A model generated the notes under the pieces. That model did not search any database. It had not been told where the DNA came from and saw only the letters and a list, made by a program, of their open reading frames with translations. The translations under genes were made by a program, and so were the position numbers. 64,000 nt of DNA from Streptomyces sp. NBC_00425 (GTDB lineage: Bacteria; Actinomycetota; Actinomycetes; Streptomycetales; Streptomycetaceae), in NCBI RefSeq assembly GCF_036030735.1, contig NZ_CP107928.1, positions 8,990,001-9,054,000 of the forward strand. Reading direction: 5' to 3'. Positions 1-7,750 of the stretch are shown here, one piece after another (position 1 is the stretch's first letter; each line of letters opens with the position of its first letter).

Positions 1-24
1 AGGGTGGCCGGGGCGAGCGCGCGG

Positions 25-492
25 TCAGTTCCACAGGGGGTAGGTGACGACGCGTCCGAACTGCTCCGGCCGGTCGCCCGGGTAGGTCAGGGTGATCCGG
101 CTGTAGTGCTGAACCCGGGGGTCCTTCTTCCACGGCTGCGGCCGGTCCAGTTTGACCCTGACGGCGTACCGGTGGAAGGCGCCCGCCGCGCAGTACGGGT
201 CGCAGTCGTTGACGACGTTCACCCCGGTGGCCCGGGCCGAGCCGGCGCCCCAGCTCTTCCAGTGCAGCGAGACCAGTCGGCTGTTGCCGTCGCCGCACGC
301 GAGGACGAAGCTGCCTGGCCGTACCCGGGCGTGCCAGAAGCAGTCGACGAGGACCGGTGCGGCGGCCTGGCGGACCGAGGCCGCGCGGGCCGCGGGCGGT
401 GAGGCGGCCGGCGTCGCCGCGGCCGACCCGACGGCCGCCGTGAGGCCCAGCGCCGCACAGAGCGTGACCGTTGTTCTCGTCGTGTGTCGCAT
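25..492 (-). CDS. Small secreted protein of unknown function
   Basis: A 155-residue protein with a Sec-type signal peptide: residues 1-25 begin MRHTTRTT and continue as an Ala/Leu core, followed by an Ala/Pro-rich stretch. The mature part has four cysteines (around DCFWH, LACGD and DCDPYC), which suggests two disulfides in an exported domain. The ATG at 492 was chosen over a longer open frame because the signal peptide starts there and GGGAG lies 5 nt upstream. I do not recognise a family. It is transcribed away from the M4 protease, across a 777-base gap. Confidence is good that it is a real exported protein; its function is unknown. Confidence 0.75.
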   Translation of the reverse strand: MRHTTRTTVTLCAALGLTAAVGSAAATPAASPPAARAASVRQAAAPVLVDCFWHARVRPGSFVLACGDGNSRLVSLHWKSWGAGSARATGVNVVNDCDPYCAAGAFHRYAVRVKLDRPQPWKKDPRVQHYSRITLTYPGDRPEQFGRVVTYPLWN

Positions 493-1269
493 CGTGGCTC
501 CCAGCCGCCCGAACCGGGGCCCGGCTGTGTGCCGCGCCCCGGCGAGGTGCGCTGTCGACGCTACGACGGGAAGCGGAGGAGGGCCACTCGAACGGCGCAG
601 CGGTCGCCTCGGCGCACCCGGATGCGTCGCGGCGGGACCGGCCGGCCAGGACGCGTCCGGCGAGCCGACGGGGCGCGGCGCACGGGGGCGGTCCAGGGGA
701 CGTCCGCCGGCGTCGCGCCGTGGACTTCCGTCGTACGGGCCGTTCCGCTTCCGCGGTCTGCGCTGCGGCCCTCCGTCACGATCACGACGACGTCGTCCCC
801 GGCGCTCCGCAGCCGGGTCCGTGACCTTCGGCGAAGCCCGAGGCCGCCGCTGCCCTTCCAAGCCCACCAACTGTGACCCCACCCGCCGACGACTCCGTCG
901 ACACCTGAACTCGCAAGGTGGGGCCCGCCGTGCCGCGACACGCCGTCACCCTGCCCGCATTCATCCTTTCGGGGACGGGATGCCTGTGCCGGCGGCTGAA
1001 AATGTGCGCCGAGCAGGCCGAATCCCCAGCCGCTCATGGTCATTTCAAGCCGTTGTCTTGGCATTCCCATGACAAAACTGTGCACTCAGTGCCACGCTGC
1101 TGCCGAAGTTCACCATTCCTTCACGTCCGCATCACGCGGAGCACCTGTCACCCACCCCCCACCTCCTTCCACCCCCCAACTGTGCAGCGCTCCGGATCGG
1201 CCCCCTCCCGCCGGTCCGCCCCACCTCGGTCACCCTCACCGGCCGACCGTCGCACTGAAGGAGAACCCG
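493..1269. other. Long intergenic region between divergent secreted-protein genes
   Basis: No convincing gene is seen; the open frames here have arginine/proline-rich, low-complexity translations typical of noncoding high-GC DNA. The stretch 1030-1140 is clearly less GC-rich and is probably the promoter region of the M4 protease. It holds two nested inverted repeats: TCATGG (1034-1039) with CCATGA (1067-1072), and TTGTC (1053-1057) with GACAA (1071-1075). They could be an operator, but no regulator is identified. Confidence 0.4.
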
Positions 1270-3540
1270 TTGCCCCGGCGACACCTCCCCATCCTCGGGC
1301 GCAGACGCGCCACCGCCCTCGCCCTCTCCACCGCCGCCACCCTGCTGACCCTCGGGGTCCAGACGGGCACCGGAGTCGCCGCGCCCGCCGGGCCCGGCGC
1401 GGCCGGCATCACCGCGACGCCCCGCGCGGGCGCAGCGGCGACGCCCCTGTCGCCGGCCGGCCGAGCCTCGCTGATCAGGACCGCGCAGGCCGCGGCCGGC
1501 GTCGAGGCCCGACGGCTCGCGCTCGGAGCCCAGGAGAAGCTGCTCGTCAAGGACGTCGTCCGAGACGCCGACGGCACCACCCACACCCGCTACGAGCGCA
1601 CCTACGCCGGACTTCCCGTCCTCGGCGGCGACCTGGTCGTGCACCTCGGGAGCGGCCGGACCACCGTGACCAGGGCGAGCGGGGCGACGCTCACCCTGCC
1701 CTCCCTCACCCCGAAGCTCGCCGCCTCCCAGGCCGCCGGCAAGGCTCTCGCGGCCGCGAGGAACGCCGAGGTCAAGGGCGCCGGGGCGGAACGCGCGCCA
1801 CGCCTGGTCGTGTGGGCCGGTACCGCGAAGCCCGTCCTCGCCTGGGAGACGGTCGTCGAGGGCGTGCAGCAGGACGGCACCCCCAGCGAACTCCAGGTCG
1901 TGACCGACGCCACCACGGGCAAGCAGATCCTCGCCGCCGAGAAGGTCCACACCGGCACCGGCACCGGCCAGTTCAGCGGCACGGTCCCGCTCGGCACCAC
2001 GCTGTCGGGATCGACGTACCAGCTCGTCGACGGCGGACGCGCGGGACACAAGACGTACGACCTGAACCAGGGCACGTCCGGCACCGGAACGCTCTTCACG
2101 GACGACAACGATGTCTGGGGCAACGGTCTGCCGTCCAACCGGCAGACGGCCGGCGTCGACGTGGCCTTCGGCGCCGCCGCGACCTGGGACTACTACAAGG
2201 ACGTGTTCGGCCGCAACGGCATCCGCAACGACGGAGTCGCCGCCTACAGCCGCGCCCACTACGGCAGCAACTACGTCAACGCCTTCTGGCAGGACAGCTG
2301 CTTCTGCATGACCTACGGCGACGGGTCGGGCAACACGCACCCGCTGACCGCCCTCGACGTGGCCGCCCACGAGATGAGCCACGGCGTCACCGCAGCCACC
2401 GCCAACCTCACCTACTCGGGCGAGTCCGGCGGCCTCAACGAGGCGACCTCCGACATCTTCGCCGCGGCCGTCGAGTTCCACGCCGGTCTCGCCGCCGACC
2501 CCGGCGACTACCTCGTCGGCGAGAAGATCGACATCAACGGCGACGGCACGCCGCTGCGTTACATGGACAAACCCTCCAAGGACGGCTCCTCCCACGACAA
2601 CTGGAGCTCCGCCCTCGGCGGCGTCGACGTCCACTATTCCTCGGGCCCCGCGAACCACTTCTTCTACCTGCTCTCCGAGGGCAGCGGCGCGAAGACCGTC
2701 AACGGCGTCTCCTACAACAGCCCGACCGCCGACGGCCGTCCCGTCACCGGCATCGGCATCGACAACGCCGCCGCCGTCTGGTACCGGGCTCTGACGACGT
2801 ACATGACCTCGTCGACGAACTACGCCGGCGCCCGTACCGCCACCCTCCAGGCCGCGAGCGATCTGTTCGGCGCCTACAGCCCGGCCTACCTCGCCGTGGC
2901 CGACTCCTGGGCCGCCATCAACGTCGGCAGCCGGATAGCCCTCGGCGTCAACGTCGCCCCGCTCGCCGACCAGACCAGCGGCGTCGGCCAGGCGGTCAGC
3001 CTCCAGGTGGACGCCTACACCACCAACTCCGGTGCGGGTCTCACCTACGAGGCGACCGGTCTGCCCGACGGTCTGAGCATCAGCCCGAGCGGCCTCATCA
3101 CCGGGACGCCCACCACCCTGGGCAGCAGCGACGTCACCGTCAAGGTCACGGACAGCACCGGCGCCTCCGTCTCGGACGACTTCACCTGGCGGATCGCGTA
3201 CATCTACGCCAACGCCGACCGGGTGGACATCCCCGACAACGGCGCCGCCGTGGAGTCCCCGGTCACCATCACGGGCCGCGACGGCAACGCCTCGGCCACG
3301 ACCTCGGTCTACGTCAACATCGTCCACACGTACCGCGGTGACCTGACCGTCGACCTCGTCGGCCCCAACGGCACCGTCTACTCCCTCCTCAACCGCAGCG
3401 GCGGCTCCGCCGACAACGTCGACCAGACCTTCACCGTCAACGCCTCCGGGCAGCCCCTGAACGGAACCTGGAAGCTGCGCGTCCAGGACCGTGCGTCGAT
3501 CGACGTCGGATACATCCAGCGCTGGCAGCTCACCCCCTGA
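1270..3540 (+). CDS. Secreted thermolysin-family (M4) metalloprotease with Ig-like and P domains
   Basis: A 756-residue zinc endopeptidase that degrades proteins outside the cell. Order of parts: signal peptide (about 1-35, RRR then a hydrophobic core), FTP/PepSY-type propeptide (about 60-230), M4 catalytic domain, a putative Ig-like (He_PIG-type) domain (about 560-640) and a C-terminal proprotein-convertase P domain that ends the protein. The zinc motif HEMSH is at 367-371, and the third ligand is probably E391 in GGLNEATSD. The VDVHYSSGPANHFF segment carries the expected catalytic histidine. The TTG at 1270 was chosen because GAAGGAG sits 6 nt upstream and the signal peptide starts there. 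M4 proteases are made as zymogens and mature autocatalytically; the P domain is probably for stability or substrate contact (inference). Confidence 0.93.
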   Translation: MPRRHLPILGRRRATALALSTAATLLTLGVQTGTGVAAPAGPGAAGITATPRAGAAATPLSPAGRASLIRTAQAAAGVEARRLALGAQEKLLVKDVVRDADGTTHTRYERTYAGLPVLGGDLVVHLGSGRTTVTRASGATLTLPSLTPKLAASQAAGKALAAARNAEVKGAGAERAPRLVVWAGTAKPVLAWETVVEGVQQDGTPSELQVVTDATTGKQILAAEKVHTGTGTGQFSGTVPLGTTLSGSTYQLVDGGRAGHKTYDLNQGTSGTGTLFTDDNDVWGNGLPSNRQTAGVDVAFGAAATWDYYKDVFGRNGIRNDGVAAYSRAHYGSNYVNAFWQDSCFCMTYGDGSGNTHPLTALDVAAHEMSHGVTAATANLTYSGESGGLNEATSDIFAAAVEFHAGLAADPGDYLVGEKIDINGDGTPLRYMDKPSKDGSSHDNWSSALGGVDVHYSSGPANHFFYLLSEGSGAKTVNGVSYNSPTADGRPVTGIGIDNAAAVWYRALTTYMTSSTNYAGARTATLQAASDLFGAYSPAYLAVADSWAAINVGSRIALGVNVAPLADQTSGVGQAVSLQVDAYTTNSGAGLTYEATGLPDGLSISPSGLITGTPTTLGSSDVTVKVTDSTGASVSDDFTWRIAYIYANADRVDIPDNGAAVESPVTITGRDGNASATTSVYVNIVHTYRGDLTVDLVGPNGTVYSLLNRSGGSADNVDQTFTVNASGQPLNGTWKLRVQDRASIDVGYIQRWQLTP

Positions 3541-3558
3541 CACCGACCGACCGTCCCA

Positions 3559-3596
3559 CACCGCCGCCCGGGTCTTCCGAGACCCGGGCGGCGGTG
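3559..3596. terminator. Strong GC hairpin after the M4 protease
   Basis: A perfect 17-bp stem (3559-3575 with 3580-3596) around a TCCG tetraloop, starting 18 nt after the protease stop codon. There is no T-run, as is usual for streptomycete terminators. Confidence 0.8.
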
Positions 3597-3681
3597 CGTC
3601 CGGATCATCCCGTCGGGGACAAATGGGTGTTGACCCCGATGGCGCGGACCACCGGGGACACGTGATCGTGGAGAAGGCCCG

Positions 3682-4020
3682 GTGATCCGGGGCCGCCGGA
3701 GCGAGCCGAGCAACGCCCCGGCCCGTCCGCCCACGCCCGAAGGAGAGTTGCCCATCCACCCCTGCCCTACCGAGAAAGACCCATGGTTCGCGCGGTCCCT
3801 GGGGGAGGGGCGGCCGCCGAGGCCGCGCGAGTACCGCCACGCGCGGGCATGGCGGTGGCTCCTGGCCGCGGCGGCCGCCCTCGCCGTCGGCGTCGCCCCG
3901 CCCCACGGCCTCCTGCTCGCCGCCGGACTGGTCCTCGCGGGCCTGGCCGCCCAGCTCTTCGACCCCCACCTGCATTCGCCGGGGCACCGGACCCCGCGGC
4001 ACCGGACCCCGCGCCGGTGA
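3682..4020 (+). CDS. Small DUF3040-like membrane protein
   Basis: A 112-residue protein. The segment DPWFARSLGEG...PREYR followed by two hydrophobic helices (about residues 58-95) resembles the DUF3040 pattern, in which D-P-x-F-A precedes a pair of membrane segments; the usual SxxEQ leader of that family is missing. The GTG at 3682 has GGAGAAGG 5-7 nt upstream. A TTG at 3748 lies only 2 nt behind another AGGAG, which is too close. The C-terminus is a positively charged HRTPR repeat made by a 15-bp tandem duplication. The function of DUF3040 proteins is unknown. Assignment to the family is by motif only. Confidence 0.55.
   Translation: MIRGRRSEPSNAPARPPTPEGELPIHPCPTEKDPWFARSLGEGRPPRPREYRHARAWRWLLAAAAALAVGVAPPHGLLLAAGLVLAGLAAQLFDPHLHSPGHRTPRHRTPRR
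3984..4013 (+). repeat. 15-bp in-frame tandem duplication
   Basis: GCACCGGACCCCGCG occurs twice back to back (3984-3998, 3999-4013) in the last codons of the DUF3040-like gene, giving HRTPR-HRTPR. The perfect identity suggests a recent duplication. Confidence 0.85.
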
Positions 4021-4037
4021 GAACCACGTCCGATTCC

Positions 4038-4904
4038 TCAGCGCCCCCAGGCGGTGCAGCCCGACGGGCCGTCGACGAGCTCGAAACAGACCCGCGCCTC
4101 GGACGCCCGGTCGATACCGGTCATGAGGGTGTACTGGTAGTGGCCCGGCACGGCGACCTGCCGCGACTGCCGCCGTCCGTCGGCGGTGACGACCCGGATC
4201 CGGTCTCCGTCGCGCGGACCCACGATGCGGCCCCAGGCCGCCCGGCAGGCCGGACTGACGCGCAACTCGACCGTACGCCCGGCGACTTCCCGCTGCGCCC
4301 GGGTTCCCGCGTCGGTCCAGCAGTCGGTGTCCTGCTGTTCGGGGTCACGGTTCGTGCAGGCCTCGCCGCTGCACGGCCCGGTGCTGGGCGACGCCGCCTC
4401 GCTCCGGTGTCCGACGCCGTACGTCCAGGCCGTCCACGCCCCCACGCCCAGCGCGCCGGCCAGCGCGGCCACCGCCGCGGCGAGCACGGCGGCCCTTCTG
4501 CGCCGGGCCGGCCCGAACGGCCCGGCGGGCCGGCGGGGCGCCGCGTCCCCCTGCTCCCTGCCCGGGGTGTCCGCCGCCCCGGCGCCCGGGTTCCCGGCAC
4601 CGCGTACGTCGTGTGCGTCGCGTCCGCTCCAGGCACGGTCGGCGAGCAGCCACAGCGCCAGCAGCCGAGCCGGATCGGCGCCGCTCAGTTTCGCCAGCGC
4701 CTCCACCGCGTCCCGGGGCGGCAGGGTCTTGCCGTTGAGATAGCGCTCCCAGGACGACTTGCTGTAGGCCGTCCGCGCCGCGAGTGTGGCAAAGCTCAGC
4801 CCGGTGCTCTCCCTGGCCTCCCGCAGCCGTTCGACAAGGTGACGGACCTCGGGCGCGGACGCTCGTGACGAGCCGTCCGGACGTGGCCGGGCGCCCTCAG
4901 CCAC
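4038..4904 (-). CDS. Membrane-spanning XRE regulator with extracytoplasmic DUF2690
   Basis: A 288-residue protein with an N-terminal XRE-type helix-turn-helix (about 18-75, containing TLAARTAYSKSSWERYLNGK), an Arg-rich stretch and one transmembrane helix (about 138-160). The C-terminal DUF2690 domain is marked by its cysteines (GPCSGEAC, TDCW, SPACRAAW, ARVCFE, SGCTAW). The layout puts the DNA-binding part inside the cell and a disulfide-rich domain outside. The GTG start at 4904 overlaps the upstream gene's stop by 8 nt, so translation is probably coupled. The upstream gene is a paralogue over the first 75 residues with a different outer domain. It probably senses something at the envelope, but the ligand and targets are unknown. 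Confidence 0.85.
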   Translation of the reverse strand: MAEGARPRPDGSSRASAPEVRHLVERLREARESTGLSFATLAARTAYSKSSWERYLNGKTLPPRDAVEALAKLSGADPARLLALWLLADRAWSGRDAHDVRGAGNPGAGAADTPGREQGDAAPRRPAGPFGPARRRRAAVLAAAVAALAGALGVGAWTAWTYGVGHRSEAASPSTGPCSGEACTNRDPEQQDTDCWTDAGTRAQREVAGRTVELRVSPACRAAWGRIVGPRDGDRIRVVTADGRRQSRQVAVPGHYQYTLMTGIDRASEARVCFELVDGPSGCTAWGR

Positions 4905-5709
4905 CCGGCTTCCTGAGCTCGCGCCAGGTCATCGGACCCACGATCCCGTCGGCGTCTAGTCCGCGGGACCGCTGGAACCCCTGCACCGCCGCCCGGGTGT
5001 TGGGGCCGAACGACCCGTCGATCCCCTTCGGGTCGAAGCCGTGCCGCCGGACCAGGCACTGCACCTCGGCCACCGCCTCGACCGTGGCGCCGACGCCGTA
5101 CTGGTCGGTGAGCGTGGTGCTGTGACCGGCGTAGAGACGACCGTCGAGCACCGTGAAGTGACAGGGGAAGGTCTTGGCGGAGTACGAGGAGGTCGGCACG
5201 TGCGTGACCGCGGCCTCGGCCTCCCGGGACTCCGGCTGGGCCGACGACGTCCAGGACCAGGCGGCGCACAGGATTCCGGCCGCCACCACGACGACGGCCG
5301 CCACCATCGGTCTGCGTCCGCGCAGACCACGGCGTGTACGCAACGGCCCGTGCGTGGAGGCCGTTTGGTCCGATGCCGATGCCGATGCCGATGCCGATGC
5401 CGACTGGGGCTGTCCCAGTGCCTGCGCCTGTGGAGCTTGCGGCCCGGCGGGTGCGGATGAGGCCACTTCCCAGAGCGCCGTCAGGCCGATCAGGTCGCCG
5501 CCGCACACCTGGGCCATCTTCTCGACGGCATGCCGGGGCGGGGTCGCCTTGCCGTTGAGATAGCGCTCCCAGGACGACCTGCTGTACGACGTCCTGCTCG
5601 CCAGCGCGGCCAGGCTCAGCCCGCTGTGGTCCTTCACCTGGCGTAACTGCACGACGAGTCGCCGGACCTGCGGGTCTAGCCCCTCGGGCAGCGCCTTCCA
5701 TCGGGACAT
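4897..5709 (-). CDS. Membrane-spanning XRE regulator with extracytoplasmic peptidoglycan-binding domain
   Basis: A 270-residue protein with an N-terminal XRE helix-turn-helix (about 15-75, SLAALASRTSYSRSSWERYLNGK) and a low-complexity (SA)n linker encoded by a hexamer repeat. These are followed by one transmembrane helix (about 133-153) and a C-terminal PG_binding_1 domain (about 205-268; KGIDGSFGPNTRAAVQGFQRSRGLDADGIVG). It would place a cell-wall-binding domain outside and a DNA-binding domain inside, an arrangement suited to reporting cell-wall state (inference). The ATG has AAGGGTGGGG upstream. It forms a two-gene unit with the DUF2690 paralogue. RodZ has an analogous cytoplasmic-HTH/one-helix layout but a different outer domain. 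Confidence 0.88.
   Translation of the reverse strand: MSRWKALPEGLDPQVRRLVVQLRQVKDHSGLSLAALASRTSYSRSSWERYLNGKATPPRHAVEKMAQVCGGDLIGLTALWEVASSAPAGPQAPQAQALGQPQSASASASASASDQTASTHGPLRTRRGLRGRRPMVAAVVVVAAGILCAAWSWTSSAQPESREAEAAVTHVPTSSYSAKTFPCHFTVLDGRLYAGHSTTLTDQYGVGATVEAVAEVQCLVRRHGFDPKGIDGSFGPNTRAAVQGFQRSRGLDADGIVGPMTWRELRKPGG
5371..5400. repeat. Hexanucleotide microsatellite inside the XRE gene
   Basis: Five exact copies of CGATGC. On the minus strand they encode the alternating Ser-Ala linker between the helix-turn-helix and the membrane helix. Changes in copy number would keep the frame and only alter linker length. Confidence 0.9.
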
Positions 5710-5938
5710 ACCCCACCCTTTTCGCGTACGCCGTCCTGTGCGGTCTCCGGAGCGGCTCCAGCGTACGGAGAGACGACCGGACCCTCCGCACGGGTTGCCC
5801 CTTTCACATCCACGACTCCTTCACGTCGCGGACGTGTCCGCCGTCCGTGCGGCATCCGGGCGGATCGGCGTCGTGATCTGCCCGCCGCGTCCCGGCAGGC
5901 CCTGGAACGCGTCCTGTTGAGCCCGCGTGAGCGCGGTC

Positions 5939-6643
5939 TCACCCCCGCCCGGGCGGCGGGACGATGCCGCCCGCGACGTGGGCCAGCGGTGTGCCGCGAG
6001 CCCACAACAGGAGACGGGGGCCGTCGATGAGGCAGGTGCGCCCGTCACGTGAGGCCCACACCTCGTCCCGGTGGGTGAAGGCCCCCCGGTGCACCACGAG
6101 CCGCAGCGGGGGACCGGACGCACCGCGCCGGCGCAGCCGCACGCGACAGGAGCAGGCCGTCTCCTCGTCGGGCAACGGCTCGGCGACGGGTCGGAACGCC
6201 ACGTCGAGCAGCCGCCCCCGGCCGTCGCGGGCGGCGAGATGAGGAGTGTCATGGCGTGGCGGCGGCAGTACCCGCCAGCCGTCGCGGCGCAGCATCCGGG
6301 CCACGGCCAGCACCAGCGCCGGCATGTCCAGCTCCGCCAGTTCCTGCGCGGTGTAGTAACCGTTCCGCCGCCGGGCCGGCCGGCGGGAGCGGCGGTGTAC
6401 GGCGACGGCCGCCGCCGCGAGCGGCAGGAGCGCCGTTGCGCTGACCGCCCAGCCGAAAGCGCGGGAGAGCAGCGCGAGTCCGGTGAGACAGGCGCAGGGG
6501 ACGGCGACCGCGACGGCGAGAACGGGCAGTACCTCGCGCAGTCGAGGCCCGTAGCGTCCCGACGCGCGGAGTTCGCGCACCGTCCGACGGCGCCGGGTGC
6601 GCGCGGACTCGCCGGCCCCGGCTCGCTCCCACCTGTGTGCCAT
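5939..6643 (-). CDS. Two-helix membrane protein with a possible degenerate Mrr-like endonuclease fold
   Basis: A 234-residue protein with an Arg-rich N-terminus, two adjacent hydrophobic helices (about 40-85) and a soluble C-terminal part. The segment LDMPALVLAVARMLRRDGWRVL...AARDGRGRLLDVAFRP resembles the start of Mrr/restriction-endonuclease-like domains (helix, then strand with D, then a second acidic residue). The lysine of the usual D-(E/Q)-x-K motif is not evident, so nuclease activity is doubtful. The ATG at 6643 was chosen because it begins MAHRWERAG behind a G-rich ribosome site; a longer open frame upstream has no such signals. It is divergent from the small gene at 6840. Function is unknown. 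Confidence 0.6.
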   Translation of the reverse strand: MAHRWERAGAGESARTRRRRTVRELRASGRYGPRLREVLPVLAVAVAVPCACLTGLALLSRAFGWAVSATALLPLAAAAVAVHRRSRRPARRRNGYYTAQELAELDMPALVLAVARMLRRDGWRVLPPPRHDTPHLAARDGRGRLLDVAFRPVAEPLPDEETACSCRVRLRRRGASGPPLRLVVHRGAFTHRDEVWASRDGRTCLIDGPRLLLWARGTPLAHVAGGIVPPPGRG

Positions 6644-6839
6644 CAGGGTCGGCCCCCCACCCCCGCACGGCTCTGTGTAGATGCTGCATACCCCTCTCGT
6701 CGGCAATTGCGCCCGTACGCCGCTTTTCCGCCAGCTCCTTGGCCGAAGTGCGTCAGGCGGGGGGACCGTGGCCGGCCGCCCGGCTTCGCCGCGCCCGTCC
6801 GGTGGGGCGTTGTCAGTGGTGGATGCCAGGCTGTCGGTC

Positions 6840-7112
6840 ATGGACGAGGCTGAGTTCTTGCGGGGCCGGGTGTACGGCGCCGACCACGACGACGCGGGCC
6901 CCCGCCCGGGCCGCGCCTACGCACAGCTGGTGGGCGGTCCTCTGGACGGGCTGCTGCTGGACGTCACGGACCGGCCCGATCATGACCTGCGCGAGGTGGC
7001 GCTCACCACGGAGATCGGGCGCTACGGACCGGGTGGCCGTGCCCTGTACGGGCGGCGCGGCGCAGACGGTCGCCGTTTCGACTGGCGGGGCGACGCCCCG
7101 GCCGCCGACTGA
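6840..7112 (+). CDS. Small conserved-type hypothetical protein
   Basis: A 90-residue acidic, soluble protein beginning MDEAEFLRGR, with a central AQLVGGPLDGLLLDVTD segment. That pattern (GGPxDG near the start of a short domain) is seen in small actinobacterial proteins of unknown function. No signal peptide or membrane helix is present. The ATG at 6840 was chosen; upstream in-frame starts would add a low-complexity leader. The ribosome site is weak (AGG 11 nt upstream). It is divergent from the gene ending at 5939, and no partner is apparent. Confidence 0.55.
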   Translation: MDEAEFLRGRVYGADHDDAGPRPGRAYAQLVGGPLDGLLLDVTDRPDHDLREVALTTEIGRYGPGGRALYGRRGADGRRFDWRGDAPAAD

Positions 7113-7243
7113 GCGGAGCGCGCCGACGGGGCCTGCGGTCGATCCTCCCGCCGCGTCGACAGGTTCTCGTCGGTCGGTCCTCGACGGTCCTCGCGGCCCG
7201 GACGAGAGGAGGGATGGCTTCCGTCGCGGGAGGGTGATCAAAT

Positions 7244-7585
7244 GTGCGAATGTCCACAGGTTCCACTTCCGCCCCTCACGTCACCGCCGCACCGCCGGCG
7301 GTCCGTCATGGCTGGCACAAGCTCTTCATCGCCCTCATCGTCCTGGGGCGCGTCGCCCGTGTCCCGACCGCGATGGCCGCGACGACCGGGGAGACTCCGT
7401 CGGGCTGGTGGCTCGTGGTGTGGGAGGTGCTGGCGCTCGGCCTGGCCGCCTACGCGGTCAGCGAGTGGGAGATCCTCAAGTCCACCGCCTGGCGGATGCG
7501 CGTGTCGCAGTGGATCTGGATGGTCCTGTTCCATATCGGCCTCACGGGCTTCCTGAGCTCCCTGTTCGTCCAGTGGTGGTTCTGA
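7244..7585 (+). CDS. Small integral membrane protein
   Basis: A 113-residue protein with about three membrane-spanning segments: KLFIALIVLGRVARV, WWLVVWEVLALGLAAYAV and QWIWMVLFHIGLTGFLSSLF. The last residues are WWF, a typical aromatic membrane-interface end. GGGAGGG lies about 10 nt before the GTG at 7244; an ATG two codons later (7250) is an equally possible start. A hairpin with a T6 tail follows 17 nt after the stop. No family is recognised; a small transporter accessory or envelope protein is possible. Confidence 0.65.
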   Translation: MRMSTGSTSAPHVTAAPPAVRHGWHKLFIALIVLGRVARVPTAMAATTGETPSGWWLVVWEVLALGLAAYAVSEWEILKSTAWRMRVSQWIWMVLFHIGLTGFLSSLFVQWWF

Positions 7586-7601
7586 GGCAGGTTCCGGGGG
7601 G

Positions 7602-7630
7602 CCTGTCCGCGATCGGCTGACAGGTTTTTT
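7602..7630 (+). terminator. Intrinsic terminator with T-run
   Basis: CCTGTC (7602-7607) pairs with GACAGG (7619-7624), followed directly by TTTTTT (7625-7630). This is a classical Rho-independent terminator, uncommon in such GC-rich DNA. It separates the small membrane protein from the chitosanase. Confidence 0.75.
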
Positions 7631-7685
7631 GTTCGATCGTACGAACATGGCTTCGATGGGGTTACTTCTGCGACCTGCGCTTGAT

Positions 7686-7698
7686 AGGAAACTTTCCT
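7686..7698. promoter_or_regulatory. Perfect AGGAAA-C-TTTCCT palindrome upstream of chitosanase (CsnR-type operator)
   Basis: The 13-bp perfect palindrome AGGAAACTTTCCT lies 52 nt before the chitosanase start in a locally AT-rich stretch. Streptomycete chitosanase genes are known to be controlled by the ROK-family repressor CsnR through a conserved short palindrome of the AGGAAA/TTTCCT kind; this match is from memory. The csnR gene itself is not in the window. Confidence 0.75.
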
Positions 7699-7750
7699 GT
7701 CAGTTGCAACGCCGAGTCACCCCACCCCCCACTCCTCACCTGGAGCCACT

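Noticed and set aside
561..1085. A possible 174-residue minus-strand gene in the first intergenic region.
   Set aside because: Basic low-complexity sequence, no ribosome site, and no recognisable domain.
918..4002. Very long open frames on both strands over the M4 protease (for example 918-3341 and 1132-4002).
   Set aside because: Their translations are Arg/Gly/Ala-rich low complexity and mirror the codon bias of the protease frame; the protease frame alone has domain motifs.
7630..7647. TGTTCG-N6-CGAACA as a LexA (SOS) box.
   Set aside because: The actinobacterial SOS box has the arms in the opposite order (CGAAC then GTTCG) with a 4-nt centre.
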